Below, one piece after another: positions 12,470 through 23,050 of a stretch of DNA of 64,000 bases (position 1 is its first letter; every line of letters starts with the position of its first letter). The DNA is from Prorocentrum cordatum (Eukaryota > Sar > Dinophyceae > Prorocentrales > Prorocentraceae), in contig CAUYUJ010015505.1 in the NCBI GenBank assembly GCA_963575745.1, positions 425,285 to 489,284 on the forward strand. Direction: 5' to 3'. The position numbers and the translations under genes are program-made. The notes below the pieces were generated by a model. It searched no databases, was not told where the DNA came from, and saw only the letters and a program-made list of their open reading frames with translations.

Positions 12470-12960
12470 ACGGCCAGATGACTGCGCAACACCAACCCAA
12501 GACAGCTGCAAACTGCCCGAAGAGAAGATACCCTGGAGGCCCAAGAGGTCCCCTATATGGTGCCTTAGGCCCCGAAGAGGCTATCACGGACCCCATCAGC
12601 AGCGCCCAGGGACGCGAAGACATACAAAGAACACAATTGTTTCTCAGTCTTCTGCCACCAAAAATGTCACGCCCAAGATGGCTCCATAATGGTTATGCAA
12701 GGCCCCAAGATGGCCCCGAAGGGCACCAACAACACCCAAGACGGCCGCAAACGATACTACGACGACCCCGAGACAGCCCGATGACTCCCCACGACGGTCC
12801 CGGACAACCACAAGAAGGCCCCAAGGTGATTCTATCGATTCCCTTCGGAAGAGCTTGGTAGAACGAGCAGTCCCAAGGCGTCCCCACGACCCCACACAGC
12901 TCCTGCCCCGATAGAACTCCCCATGAGGCCCCCGAGTGGCCACAAGGAAACCTCCAAGGT
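12470..12960. repeat. Short-period CCAAGA..GGCCC repeat, minus orientation
   Basis: Words such as CCCAAGATGGC, CCAAGACGGCC and CCCAAGAGGTCC recur every 15-25 bases. This is the complement of the family at 900-1450 and 3600-4400. No gene is supported. Confidence 0.65.
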
Positions 12961-13299
12961 GCCTCTTACTGTACAGTGATCAACGATATCTAACTCTGGA
13001 CAGGATGGCGCGGCGTGGATCGGAACTGCCCCCCCGCCCGGCGCGCGGAGCCTGGTGCTATATGAGGGGAGTGGAGCTGTGCCAGCGGGGAGCGGGCAAC
13101 CTCGGGCTCGGCCTAAGATGGTCGGAGCGAAGGGTTTCCGCTCACGCGAATCCATTTCAAGTCGTGCGCGCGTGGGCTTCTTCGGGGCAGGCAATAGGCA
13201 AACGTCGTGGCGTTTTTCGCATTATCGTGCTTCTTATTATTCTTCTTGTTATCATGGTGTTCTTTTTCTTTTTCAGGTGTTTCTGCTTCGCCTGGGCCC

Positions 13300-13870
13300 A
13301 GAGGGGGAGCCGGCGAGGCCCGGCTGGGGGGAAAGCCCGCGCGCACGTGTGGGGGCCGTTGGGGGGGGGATGCCCAGGATCCCCGCCGCGGAGGACCCGA
13401 GGCATCGCGGGGGCCCACGGGTGGTGCCTGTCGCGCGGGGGCCAGGAGGGGCCCGCGGCGTCGTGGTGGCCCGTCGCCGCGGCGCCCAAGGTTGGTGTTG
13501 CTCTTGGCTTCACGGAAATGCACTGTCGAAAAACAGCACGTCGGCGCCTGCGGCGGGTTCTTGTCATTGAACGTTCTGTTCAGCTCTCTCAAGTGGCCCC
13601 TGGGGGGGGGGGGCCCGCGGCGTCGTGGGGGCCCGTCGCCGCGGGGCCCACGGGCGGCGCCAGCCCTGGTTGCGCAGCGATGCAGCAACGCTGAAGATTT
13701 GAAAGATCGGCGCCTTCTTCTTCGGCCCTGCGGCAATGCTTCGTTTGACTGGTTTCAGTGAGGCGTCCGAGGGGGCCGCGGCGCCGTGGGGGCCCACTGG
13801 TTGCGTCGGGGAAAAAAACAAAGAAATCAAACGTCGGCGCCTGCGGCGACCTTCTTCTTTGTTCGGTTCA
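13300..13870. repeat. ~160-bp GC-rich tandem repeat, about 3 units
   Basis: The block GGCCCGCGGCGTCGTGG returns at about 13450 and 13612, with a more diverged version at about 13774, a spacing near 162. Each unit also carries a GTCGGCGCCTGCGGCG block followed by TTCTT. The intervening frames are not protein-like. Confidence 0.6.
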
Positions 13871-14150
13871 CACAGCGCGTCGCGCCAAGACCACAACACC
13901 CCCCCACTCCTATCCGAATTTGCGGGGGGTATGGGTCTAACGGAATCTTTGTCTCCTTTTCCCAAACCCCTCTTCCCTTCATAGAGGGGTACCCCCTACC
14001 CTCCTTGAGGTTTTTCCCAACGGCCCTGTGTCGAGTTGGGTCCTTGTTTTGAGGAGACAGCGGCCCGCGTCCCGCTCCTCTCCTCCTCCTCCTCCCGCAC
14101 CTCCCTTCTCCTCCTCTCCTAATCCTCCAACGCTCCCTCTCGCCGGCACA

Positions 14151-14740
14151 CTCCTCACACGCTTCGTGGGCCCATACTAAGCTCCATCGCGAGCCCCCAA
14201 AACTGCGTTTGCATATCGCCAACCCCATCACTGTGGCACATCCTACACACGCTTCGCGGCCCCATACGGAGCTCAACCGGAAGCCACACCCCCACTTTGG
14301 CACACCCCTGACAAGTTTCGTGGCCGCGTAGGGAACTCCACCTGAGGCCCCAATGGCTGCGTTCGCATGCCGCCACCCCCATCACTTTGGCACACCCCTC
14401 ACACGCTTCGTGTCCCCATGGGGAGCTCCACCGAAGGCCCCGGTGGCTGCGATCGCATGCCGCAACCCCCCTCACTTTCGCACACCCCTCACGCGTTTCG
14501 TGGCCCCATAGGGAACTCCACATAATGCCCTGTGGCTGCGCCCGCATGTCTTCTCCCGCTTCTTCTGGCGCCTATCAGCCTCAACGGGTTACATCAACAC
14601 GTAACCTGTTCGTCTGACGTCCGCGCCACCCGCGGACGGCCCCAACGGCAGCGCCCGCATGGCGGCCCCGCCCTGTTTCGTCGCTCCCTTCCTGCGTTTC
14701 GTAGCCCGCAGGGAGCTCCACGGAAGGCGGTTCTCACCAC
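14151..14740. repeat. 90-bp tandem repeat array
   Basis: The unit runs roughly TCACACGCTTCGTGGCCCCA, then GGGAGCTCCAC.GAAGGCCCC, then GGCTGCGTTCGCATGCCGC. The GCTTCG/GTTTCG anchor appears at 14161, 14251, 14315, 14405 and 14495, and again at 14695, mostly 90 bases apart. The same family reappears at 63767-63990. Confidence 0.8.
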
Positions 14741-14819
14741 GGCGGCATTCACAACTACATCTAATTGGTTGGGTCCTTCGCCAGGATAATTTTGGGCGGG
14801 CCGCGATGATCGGTCAGAG

Positions 14820-15390
14820 CGTCAAACATGGCCCAATGCGGCTCCAAGAGGGCTTCCGATGCTCCACGATGGCCTCCAAGGCGGCTCAAGATACTTAACC
14901 GAAGGTGGTTCAAGATAGCTTCCAACATACATCCAAGAAACCCGGCGGTGGACACAAGACGACTCCAAATACTCTCGGAACCCCCTCAGCCCCCCCCCAA
15001 AATGGCAAATTCCACAAAAAAACCAAAGGGAACTCGATGAGTGTTGCCTTCATCCCTGTCGCTTCCGATGTGCTTTTGAAGCCTCAAGACGGCCCCAATA
15101 TGGCCCAAGAGAGGCCCACGATGGGCCCAAGAGGCCCCCCAGACAGCCCCAAGAGCGCCCGAGCGCGGCCCAATAACGCCCCAAGAGGGCCCCAAGAAGC
15201 AATTTCGAGGGCTCTCGTGGGGGGAAGGGGAGGGGCTAGATGAGGCCCCCTCTTTGATCGATGGCCTCGCCTCCTAGATGGCCTCGAGAAGCCTTCTAGG
15301 GCTGCCAAGGTACCCCCAAGAGGGCCCAAAGACTGCTCCAAGAGCGTCCAAACGCGCCCCAAGAGCGTCCCGCGAGGGCCCCAAGAGGCG
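14820..15390. repeat. Short-period CCAAGA..GGCCC repeat, minus orientation
   Basis: CCAAGAGGGCCC-like words recur from about 14840 to 14960 and densely from 15080 to 15390. It belongs to the same family as 12470-12960. No gene is supported. Confidence 0.65.
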
Positions 15391-15395
15391 GCGGC

Positions 15396-15470
15396 CTTCC
15401 TCGTCCTCCTGCTCCTCCTCCTCCTCGTCCTCTTCCTCCTCCTCCTCCTCCTCCTCCTCCTCCTCCTTCC
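15396..15470. repeat. CTC microsatellite
   Basis: A CTC/CTCGTC tract with no other content. The Glu-rich and Ser-rich frames over it are artefacts. Confidence 0.9.
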
Positions 15471-15579
15471 CTCGCCTCCCCACGGGGCCCAGGGATGGCT
15501 CGAAGAGGCCCTCCAAAGCCACCCCAAACAAACGGGGAGAAAACATAGACCCCAAACAACCATTTTCTGCACCGTGGAA

Positions 15580-16200
15580 TTTGAGACGATGGTGTGTAAG
15601 ACATGTGGTGGCAACAACTACTCCGCGTAAGATATGTGGCGTGACCTGTGGGAGTAGAAGCTATGCGGTGCCGACCATGTGGTGCAAGCTGTGTCGTGCA
15701 GGCTGAGAGGTGTGAACTGGAGGTGTGAACGCAGCGGAGTGCAGTCTGCATGTGATGCCAGCTGTGCTGCGCAGTGTGCGCAGCGTAGGCCACGCGGTGA
15801 AATTTACGCCGTGTATGCCGAGAGAGCACGGAGCGCCCACGCGGCGCCCACGAGCCGCCCACGGGGTTACAGCGTGGCCACGAGTCGCCCACGAGTCGCC
15901 CACGAGGTGCCCACGAGGCGCCCACGAGGCGCCCACGTGGCGCACCCGGGGGACACCCGTCCGGGGTGCACTGGGCGCCCACGCGGCGCCCACGAGGCGG
16001 CAGCGCGGCGCAGCCTCGGCATGGGGGCGCCCACGAGGCGCCCACGGGGCGCCCGCGGGGAGGCAGCGTGGCGCAGCCTCGGCATAGCCCCCCCCCCGCG
16101 GCGCACGGGGCGCCCGCGGGGCGCCCGCGAGGCAGCACGGGCGGCAGCGTGGCGCAGCACCGGCACACCCCGAGAGCGGGACGCCAGCGAAGGGCCCCCG
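15580..16200. repeat. GTG-rich ~20-mer array followed by CGCCCACGAGG array
   Basis: From 15580 to about 15800, words like ATGTGGTG, TGTGCTGTGC and GGTGTGAAC repeat at about 20 bases. From about 15830 to 16190 the unit is about 10-11 bases (CGCCCACGAGG, variants CGCCCGCGGGG). The long Arg/Pro/His-rich frames through the second part are products of the repeat. Confidence 0.7.
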
Positions 16201-16239
16201 AGGCAGCAGCGTGGCGAGAAGGAAGGATGCCCAACCAGC

Positions 16240-17127
16240 TCCTGAGCTGAGACTTCGGAGCCCCTGCGGTGAAAATACTGCTTGGGGAGTTGTGAGATGT
16301 GTTTTCCTAATTATCACCATCTGTACGTATCTATGCACAAACAGAAATGCCCTCGCTCACTATCCCTATGCCCCTCCCTGTATGAATATATATAATACAC
16401 AACTCTTCAATATAGGTGTACACATGCATGTAGAGATGTGTATATACAGAAGGGGGACGACATGTATATTCGTATATATATATATAGATTTACGAATAGA
16501 CTTAACACATGTTCATTCCCATCCGACCCTCCATACACAGATCCCCTCTATTCCCCTCTGCCCCTACTGAAACATCGCACTTCTAGAGGGAGGTCCTGAA
16601 ACCGTTCCCTAATAAGTACGACCCCCTCCCCCCTCCCGGGAAAATTTATGGACCACCCAGACAACTACTTGCAAACAATTCGCCCAAGGCAGGTCCCAGC
16701 CGAAGCAGAGGCAGGATATGGGAGGGAGGAAGGGAGGGAGGTTGGCATGGCAGAACAAACAAGGGAGGACAGAAAGGAACGGGAGGAGAGAGAGAGAGAG
16801 AGAGGCACGCGAATGGAAGGATGAGGGAGGAGGGCGGCCCCGCCAGGCAGGCAGGCAGTGAGCCGACGTAGATCCGACGTTCCTCCAGGAGAACGGTGCT
16901 AAGCCCAATGCAGCCACGACCGCTGCGCCACACAGCCACAGCCCAAGCGCGTGCTTCTTGCCCTCGCCGATCTCGGACGCTCGCTGTCTGAGGTTCTTGC
17001 GGAGGATTGGCTGCTTCTTGCCAGTGCTGGTCTCCTCGTCCTCCCAGGAGAGAGGCACGCCTTTTCTCTGTCACCCTCGTGCTGTTCCTGCTGCTCCTGC
17101 TCCTGTTCCAGCTCCTGCTGCTGCTCG

Positions 17128-17158
<31 letters not shown>

Positions 17159-17509
17159 CCTCCTCCTCTTCCTCCCCTTCCTCTTCCTCCTCCTTCTCCT
17201 CCCCATAAGATGTCATCAACGTTCGCGCGCTCCACTACCCCTGTGATTCACGCATGGTGCAACTCTCGTTCGAACCAGAACTCCTAATGCATTGCCTGGT
17301 CCGCCGCCATGCCGTAGGCACTGAGTGGAGGAGCGCTCGCAAACAATCTTGAAATTATCAATCGAAGCTTGGGGATCGAGACGAGAAATGGCCCCAACCA
17401 GGAACTCAATTTAGGTTTCAATCATTGTCGCGCGTGCGAGGCGAAGTCGCGCGATTCCGGTGATGTGTAAGCCATGGCTCGGGCAAAATCTAACACCAAC
17501 TTCTGCGTC
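16240..17509. other. No gene recognised; GA and CTCCTG tracts
   Basis: An AT-rich patch (16380-16510) with short TA runs, a GA run near 16785-16803 and a CTGCTCCTGCTC tract at about 17085-17200. Nothing else is recognisable. Confidence 0.5.
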
Positions 17510-17640
17510 TGTCACTCGATGGTTCGTGGCTTGTCCCGTGATTGACCCATGGGCTGTCCCTTGCTTGTGGTTTCCTCATGGGTTGACGCGTAGTTGATCC
17601 GCGGGTTGTCCCGTGGGCGTCTCGTGGCAAAACCAAATTG
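17510..17640. repeat. Short GTCCCGTGG-type repeat
   Basis: Words such as TTGTCCCGTG, GGTTGTCCCGTGGG and GGTTGACGCGT repeat every ~20 bases. It is the complement of the CCACGGGACAA array at 22690-23050. Confidence 0.55.
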
Positions 17641-18039
17641 ACATGCACACGCAATTGCATATATAAATATAGATCAACGACTCGATCAGTGTATATGTAT
17701 ACAGACACACACATAGTCTGTTGTCAAGCAAAACCTATGAGAGGGCCTCTGGGCAACAATCTACACATAGAAAATAATGATGACTATAGGGTTGTGAGTC
17801 AAGTATATCCGTAAGTCGGTGATCTACAGATTTGCAAGCCGGCAGACTCTGGAGACACATCTTCTGGTGTGTACGAACACATGTATATGAATTTGGTGAG
17901 GACAGGTCCCCGAGAATCCTCGGAGCTGACCAATGATTGTTGTATTGCGCACATCTCTAGAGAAGACCCGGGGCCAGAATCTCCAGACCTCTTCCCTGGG
18001 GCCGGCCGCAGGCCTCCTCTGGGGTGGGTCGCGCGTGCC

Positions 18040-18740
18040 TTGCCCCGGGGCCAGAGATCCCCGATTTGGGCCAAGAGGGTCCAAAGAGGGCCATGGGACA
18101 CCCTAAGAAGGCCTCAAGTGGTCGTCTTCTTATTCGTAGTTTGGCCGATCGGCGCGGGCCCTGGCCCCCACCCCCCCCGAACCCCCTCCCCTGGAGTAGA
18201 TCTTGGCTGTTTTGGGCGCCTGTTTCAGGTAGCTGGATTCCCCCCATCATCACAATGGACGCACTGGTGCAAGCATTCGCGATAAGCAGAGGTGCGGAGC
18301 TTGACCCCCCCCCTCCCCCCCTTCCGCCCAGTGTCGAAACTCCGAATAAGAGAACGCTCACGAGGAGGACGCCCTGGAGGCCGGCCCCTGCTGCCAACAA
18401 CGTGACACAAACGAGATCCAAATTGGTCATTGGTGCTGCTGTCGCTACGTTTCTGTCTTCAGGGAGTCCAAACAGGCCTATGAGACCCCCAAGATCGGCC
18501 CAAGAGCCCCCAAGAGAGCCCCCAAGCGGGGCCCAAGAAAGCCCCAGGACCGCCGCAAGGGGGGAAACACGAAGAGGCCTCTCGAGCCCTCCGCCCTCCA
18601 CCCCAAAATTATCCCAAGATGCCCTCCGAGGCCCCCTCGACGCACCCAAGAGGCCCACAAGAGGCTCCGAAAAGGCCCCCGACAGGCCCCAAAGAGGCCC
18701 CAAGAGCCCCCTCAAAAAGACTCCCAGAGGCCCCCGAGAG
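18040..18740. repeat. Short-period CCAAGA..GGCCC repeat, minus orientation
   Basis: The repeat is dense at 18040-18115 and 18480-18740, with unrelated sequence between. Words are CCCAAGAGGCCC, CCCCAAGAAAGCCCC and similar. No coding support. Confidence 0.6.
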
Positions 18741-18949
18741 GCATCCCGAGAGACCTCAACGGGCATCCAGTACGCGTCTGACCGACAACCCAAGCATGGT
18801 GACAGGCCGACGGCCACTATCCGCCTCTCCCTGTGGCTATAAGAAAAGCACTTGGCGTGCTAAGACTCAGGTACTTGAACATTCCCAATGGCATTCGTCT
18901 TGTCCCGCAAGCCGAATTGGAGACCGTGTCTGTAATCGGAATTCCCGCT

Positions 18950-19130
18950 CACGATGGGCCCAAATGTGGCCTCCAAGGTGCCCAAGATGGCATCCAAGAT
19001 GGCCCAAAGACGCCCCAAAGACAGCCGAGATGACCTCAAGAGGCCCGACGTAACCCTTATCTAGGAGGACTGGAAAGACGACTCCAAGGCGGCCCAGGCT
19101 GCCCTCCAGACGGCCCAAGAGGCCCCCGAG
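18950..19130. repeat. Short-period CCAAGATGGC repeat, minus orientation
   Basis: CCAAGGTGCCCAAGATGGC-like words repeat every 10-20 bases. Same family as above, closer to its consensus here. Confidence 0.6.
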
Positions 19131-19257
19131 ACGCGCGTGCGGGCGGGGCGCAGCTGCGCGTGCGCGGCCTTGTGCCAGGGCTGGGCCGGTGGTCGGTGGC
19201 GGCCGTCCCCACCCCCGTCGTCGCTCCGTTTGTGGCTCGCGTCCCCGGGTGTCCTCT

Positions 19258-19414
19258 GTAGGGGGGCCACAGGCGAGCCCTGCCCCTACCCCCCACCATT
19301 TCGGAGGGGGAGGGTGGGGTTCACTTCGCTCGGGAGCTCTCGAACGAAGCGAACCCCGCCCTCCCCCTCCGAAATGGTGGGGGGTAGGGGTAGGGTTCGC
19401 ATGTGGCCCCCTAC
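19258..19414. mobile_element. 157-bp near-perfect foldback element
   Basis: Two arms of about 78 bases meet with almost no spacer near 19336. The left arm starts GTAGGGGGGCCACA and the right arm ends with the complement TGTGGCCCCCTAC. About eight mismatches are visible between the arms. TCT lies directly outside both ends, a possible 3-bp target duplication, although three bases can match by chance. It carries no gene. It could be a non-autonomous DNA transposon or a folded repeat unit. Confidence 0.75.
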
Positions 19415-19439
19415 TCTGGTTGCACCGCGCGTGATTTTT

Positions 19440-20245
19440 ACGAGTGTCCCGCTCACGAGCCGCACGTTCGAGCTCCCGCTCCCTGGCACGAGCCACGCCT
19501 TTCACGATTGGCCCGCTCACGGGCCGGGAAGGACGCCCCCCCTCCCCGAACGGAGGCCGTTGGGTGTTGCGCTCGGCCCGCGCACGGGCCGCACGTGAGA
19601 TGCCCCGCTCCACGAGTTGAAAGAACGTGCTGCGTCACGGATGTCCCGCTCACGAGCCGCATGGTGGATCCTCCTCTCCCCGAGCTGAAACTATGTGTTT
19701 TCACAATGGTCCCGCTCACGTGCCGCATGTCCGGACCCCCCTACCACGATTTGAAACCATGTGTTTTCGCGATTGTCCCGCTCACGGGCCACAACATAGA
19801 TACCCATCTTTATGCAGTTGTCCCGCTCACGGGCGACATGTTAGGTACCCCGCTACACGTGCTGAAAACACGTGTTTTCACGATTGTCCAGCTCATGGGC
19901 CACATGGTGGATCCCCCTCCCCGAGCTGAAAGCAAGTGATTGTTTACAATTGCACCGCTCACGGCCGCATGTTAGATACCCCCCTCCCCGAGCTGAAGAT
20001 ACCTGTTTTCACTCGTGTCCAGCGCGCGGGCCTAAATACTCCCCTGCCCGAGCTGAGACAATTTGCTGTACGGTTGTCCCGCCCGACGGGCTGAAAACAT
20101 GAAAATGGATTGTTGTCCCGCTCGCGGGCCGCATACGAGATACCCTCCTCCCCGAGCGAAAATCCATCTCTTTCACGATTGTCCCGCTCACGGGCCGCAT
20201 GTTAGATACCCCCCTCCCCGAGCTGGCAACACGTGTTGCACCACG
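19440..20245. repeat. ~66-70-bp minisatellite array
   Basis: About a dozen diverged units of the form CCCGCTCACGGGCCGCATG, then TTAGATACCCCCCTCCCCGA, then GCTGAAAACATGTGTTTTCA, then CGATTGT. Some units are shortened to about 46 bases. The reading frames of 90-180 codons in the array follow the repeat and are not genes. Confidence 0.85.
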
Positions 20246-20320
20246 TAGATTGCTCGATATTGTCTCTATTACGTCGATTGCTCCACATAGGTTGCACAAC
20301 ATATATTGCTAGAAACATCG
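20225..20320. repeat. ~20-bp TTGCACCACGTAGATTGC-type repeat
   Basis: Words such as TGTTGCACCACGTAGATTGC and TAGGTTGCACAACATATATT repeat at about 20-30 bases. Related words form larger arrays at 25690-25880 and 60190-60480. Confidence 0.5.
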
Positions 20321-20675
20321 TCTGGGGACCATGCTTGCCAACATGCCGCACATATATGAAAATACACACATGACTACATGACTAGATATCTAGGTTACCT
20401 GGCTAGATACAAATAGACACATGTAGTTATACAACTTCATATCTCACCATCAACATCTTTGTCGATCTCGCTATCTATCTGACGGTGCAACCAACGGGAC
20501 AAACACGCAGACCGTCATTATATAAATCTACTTGTATGTTCCGATTGGTCTGGCTACCGACCGGTCCCAGTACCGATTGGCCAGTCCCAATATCGAGATA
20601 TCTGCCGATGCCACTACCCATCTATCGGAGTAACCAGCGGGACAACCATCAAAATAACAACTATCTTTCTCACCC

Positions 20676-21930
20676 ACCCACCCGCAACTTGGTCTGCTCA
20701 ACCCGTGCGGCGCGATTGCGATGAGTGCTCGGCGTTGGCTGGTGCATCTCTGCGGGCGCGCTAGCCCGCGCATCCTCGCGCGCATAGCGGCCAGCTAGGT
20801 TGGCGCGACCGTCGCGGCCGCGGTGGCGCTGACCGCTGGGCACGGCCCAGCGGGCACTTCAGTGCGAGTCGGTGACTTAGGCGGGCGCGGTATCATGGCA
20901 ACGCCGACAACGGTAGCCATGACTATGACAGTAGCGATGGTGACGAAGGTGGCGATGACGACGGCAAAGCCAATGACGGCCCCTATGTTGATCACGCCCG
21001 CCAATAACGATGACGATGTCCTCGCGTCGGCGATGCAGGCTGTTGAAGGAATTCGGCATGCGCGCGCGGCCGACGCGCGCGATTGGCCCGCGTGGTATTA
21101 TTTGACACGGATCGTGTTCCCCCCCCCCAGCACGCGCGCATGTGGGGCGGTCGAATGAGTTCGACATGCGACATGCGGCGCGAGAGGCCCGCGTGGAAGA
21201 AAGTTATGACAATGTTGAAGACCAACGGTTTTCCTGAGAACCCGCATGAGCGCGAATGCAACATGTTTTGGAAACTGATGCTGCAAAACCGTGTGTTGTT
21301 ATCTGTTTCGGGGCACTCGGTTTTGAAATCCTTACGACACCGACAGTTGTTCAAGGATTTCGGCATGCGCACGCGACGACGCGCGCGTGTGCACTTCGTC
21401 CCATTTGATGCAAGGGATTCTTGCGACAGCACGTGCGCAAGGGCGTTCGAACGATTTCGGAACGCGCGCGCGAGAAGCCAATGTGTAAGCAGTGTATGCA
21501 CATTTTCAAAACGCCGATGGTTTTCTTAAGAATTCGCAAGAGCGCGGCCGCAAACTTGTTTGAGCAGCATTGTTGCACATCCATGTGCTTTTATATGTTT
21601 CGGGGAACTTGATGTTGAAATCCTGACGAAATCGAAGGTTGTTCAAGGACTTCGGCATGCGCGCACGACGACGCGCGCGTGTGCACCTCGTCCCGTTTTT
21701 TGTTTTGCAATGGGTTCTTGGCAAATGATGGTTTTTGATAAACGAGAGGGCGCGCATATTGTTTTTTGCAGAGCGGGGAGGGTCGATACCGGATGGGCTG
21801 GGATGGTACGAGCTCATACTCAGGATGAGCGATGGGGCAGAATCAGATGTACATTGCAATACGAAAACAGGGGGCGGTTAAGTCCGGGGGCGGGAGGTAG
21901 ATCCTATTTTTTTTCTGAAAAAGGAGAATA
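20676..21930. repeat. 1.2-1.3-kb macrosatellite, isolated copy
   Basis: The unit begins at CCCACCCACCCGCAACTTGG and includes GCGGCCGCGGTGGCGCTGAC (about 20816), then three hairpin-prone GC words of the type GGCATGCGCGCGCGACGACG (21055, 21363, 21653), and ends near GGGGCAGAATCAGATG. Tandem copies of the same unit fill 60530-63640. The long frames inside are not conserved between copies, so it is treated as non-coding. Confidence 0.8.
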
Positions 21931-21954
21931 GTGTCGTATAAGCTATCTGGCGCA

Positions 21955-22165
21955 ACGCAACGAAAGCAATGCACAACGATGCAAAGCCATGCAAAGCAAT
22001 CCAACGTAACGAACAACAATGCAAAGCAATGCCGAACAATACAATCCTTGGCGTGGCAATGCAAAACAATGCAAAGCAATGCAAAGCAACGCAACGCATC
22101 GCAAAGCAATGCAAAACAATGTACAGCAAGGCATAGCAATGCAAATCAGTGCCAAGCAATGCAGG
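21955..22165. repeat. GCAAAGCAATGCAAAACAAT short repeat
   Basis: GCAAA and GCAAT words alternate for about 200 bases. An inverted, shorter version lies at 25600-25680. Confidence 0.85.
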
Positions 22166-22199
22166 CCCAGACGAGGGACGGCGACGAGGATGCGAAGAG

Positions 22200-22515
22200 G
22201 CGGATGCGGCGACAACATAGCCGCCAGACCGCCACCCACGCCCTGACGACAAGCGGCGAAGAGGCGGACGCGGCGACAAAGTAGCAGCCAGACCGCCACA
22301 CAGGCCCAGACGACGGGCGGCGACGAGGCGGCGACGGCGACAACATAGCCGCCAGACCGCCGCACAGGCCCTGACGACGGGCGGTGACGAGGCGGCGACG
22401 GGGCGGCGACGGCGACAACATAGGCGCCAGAACGCCACACAGGCCCAGACAACTGGAGGCGAAGAGGCGGCGACGGGGCGGTGACGGTGACAACATAGCA
22501 GCCAGACCGTACCGC
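22200..22515. repeat. ~64-73-bp tandem repeat, five units
   Basis: Units start at GCGACAACATAGCCGCCAGA and end with GGCGGCGACGG, at about 22210, 22275, 22338, 22411 and a partial one at 22484. An inverted partial copy lies at 25445-25600, directly next to the inverted GCAAT repeat, so the two repeats moved or inverted together. Confidence 0.8.
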
Positions 22516-22689
22516 CACATAAGGAGAGCCAAATGCTTTCAAACACATTGCGCTTGCGGTGTCCTTCCAAACGACATCTTGCCTAGTGGATTGCAAGGTT
22601 GCAGATATGGTTTCTTCGCGCACGGTTTGCATCTTGACTCCTCTTGTGAAACCTGGCAAAAATAAGCACGACATGTCGTGTGAGCCTTC

Positions 22690-23050
22690 CGACCATCAAG
22701 ACGGTCAATCCACGGGACCACCGAAGGACAGCCCGCGACCCAACCCACGCGACAGCCATGGAACAACCTTGGAGAAACCCACGGGTAAGCCACGGGACAA
22801 ACCACAAAACAAACCACTGGACATCCGCGAAACCACCCACGAGACAATCGAGACAACTGCAACACAGTCCAGGGCAGCGCACCGAACAACCCAGAGAAAA
22901 ACCACGGAATCACGGGACAACAAACGGAACAAAAACAACGGGGCATCCACTGGAAAATCACGTTACAATCCACGGGGCAGCCACGGGACAATCCACGGGG
23001 GCAACCACACGGGACAGCAACGGGGCAATCACAGGACAACCCTATCGGCC
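22690..23050. repeat. CCACGGGACAA short-period array
   Basis: CCACGGGACAANCCACGGG-like words repeat every 10-20 bases. The opposite strand appears at 17510-17640. No gene is supported. Confidence 0.75.

Noticed and set aside
15296-16338. 312-aa and 225-aa minus-strand and 188-aa plus-strand ORFs rich in Arg, Pro, Ala
   Set aside because: They run through the 10-11-bp CGCCCACGAGG array and a CTC tract; several overlapping frames are equally open.
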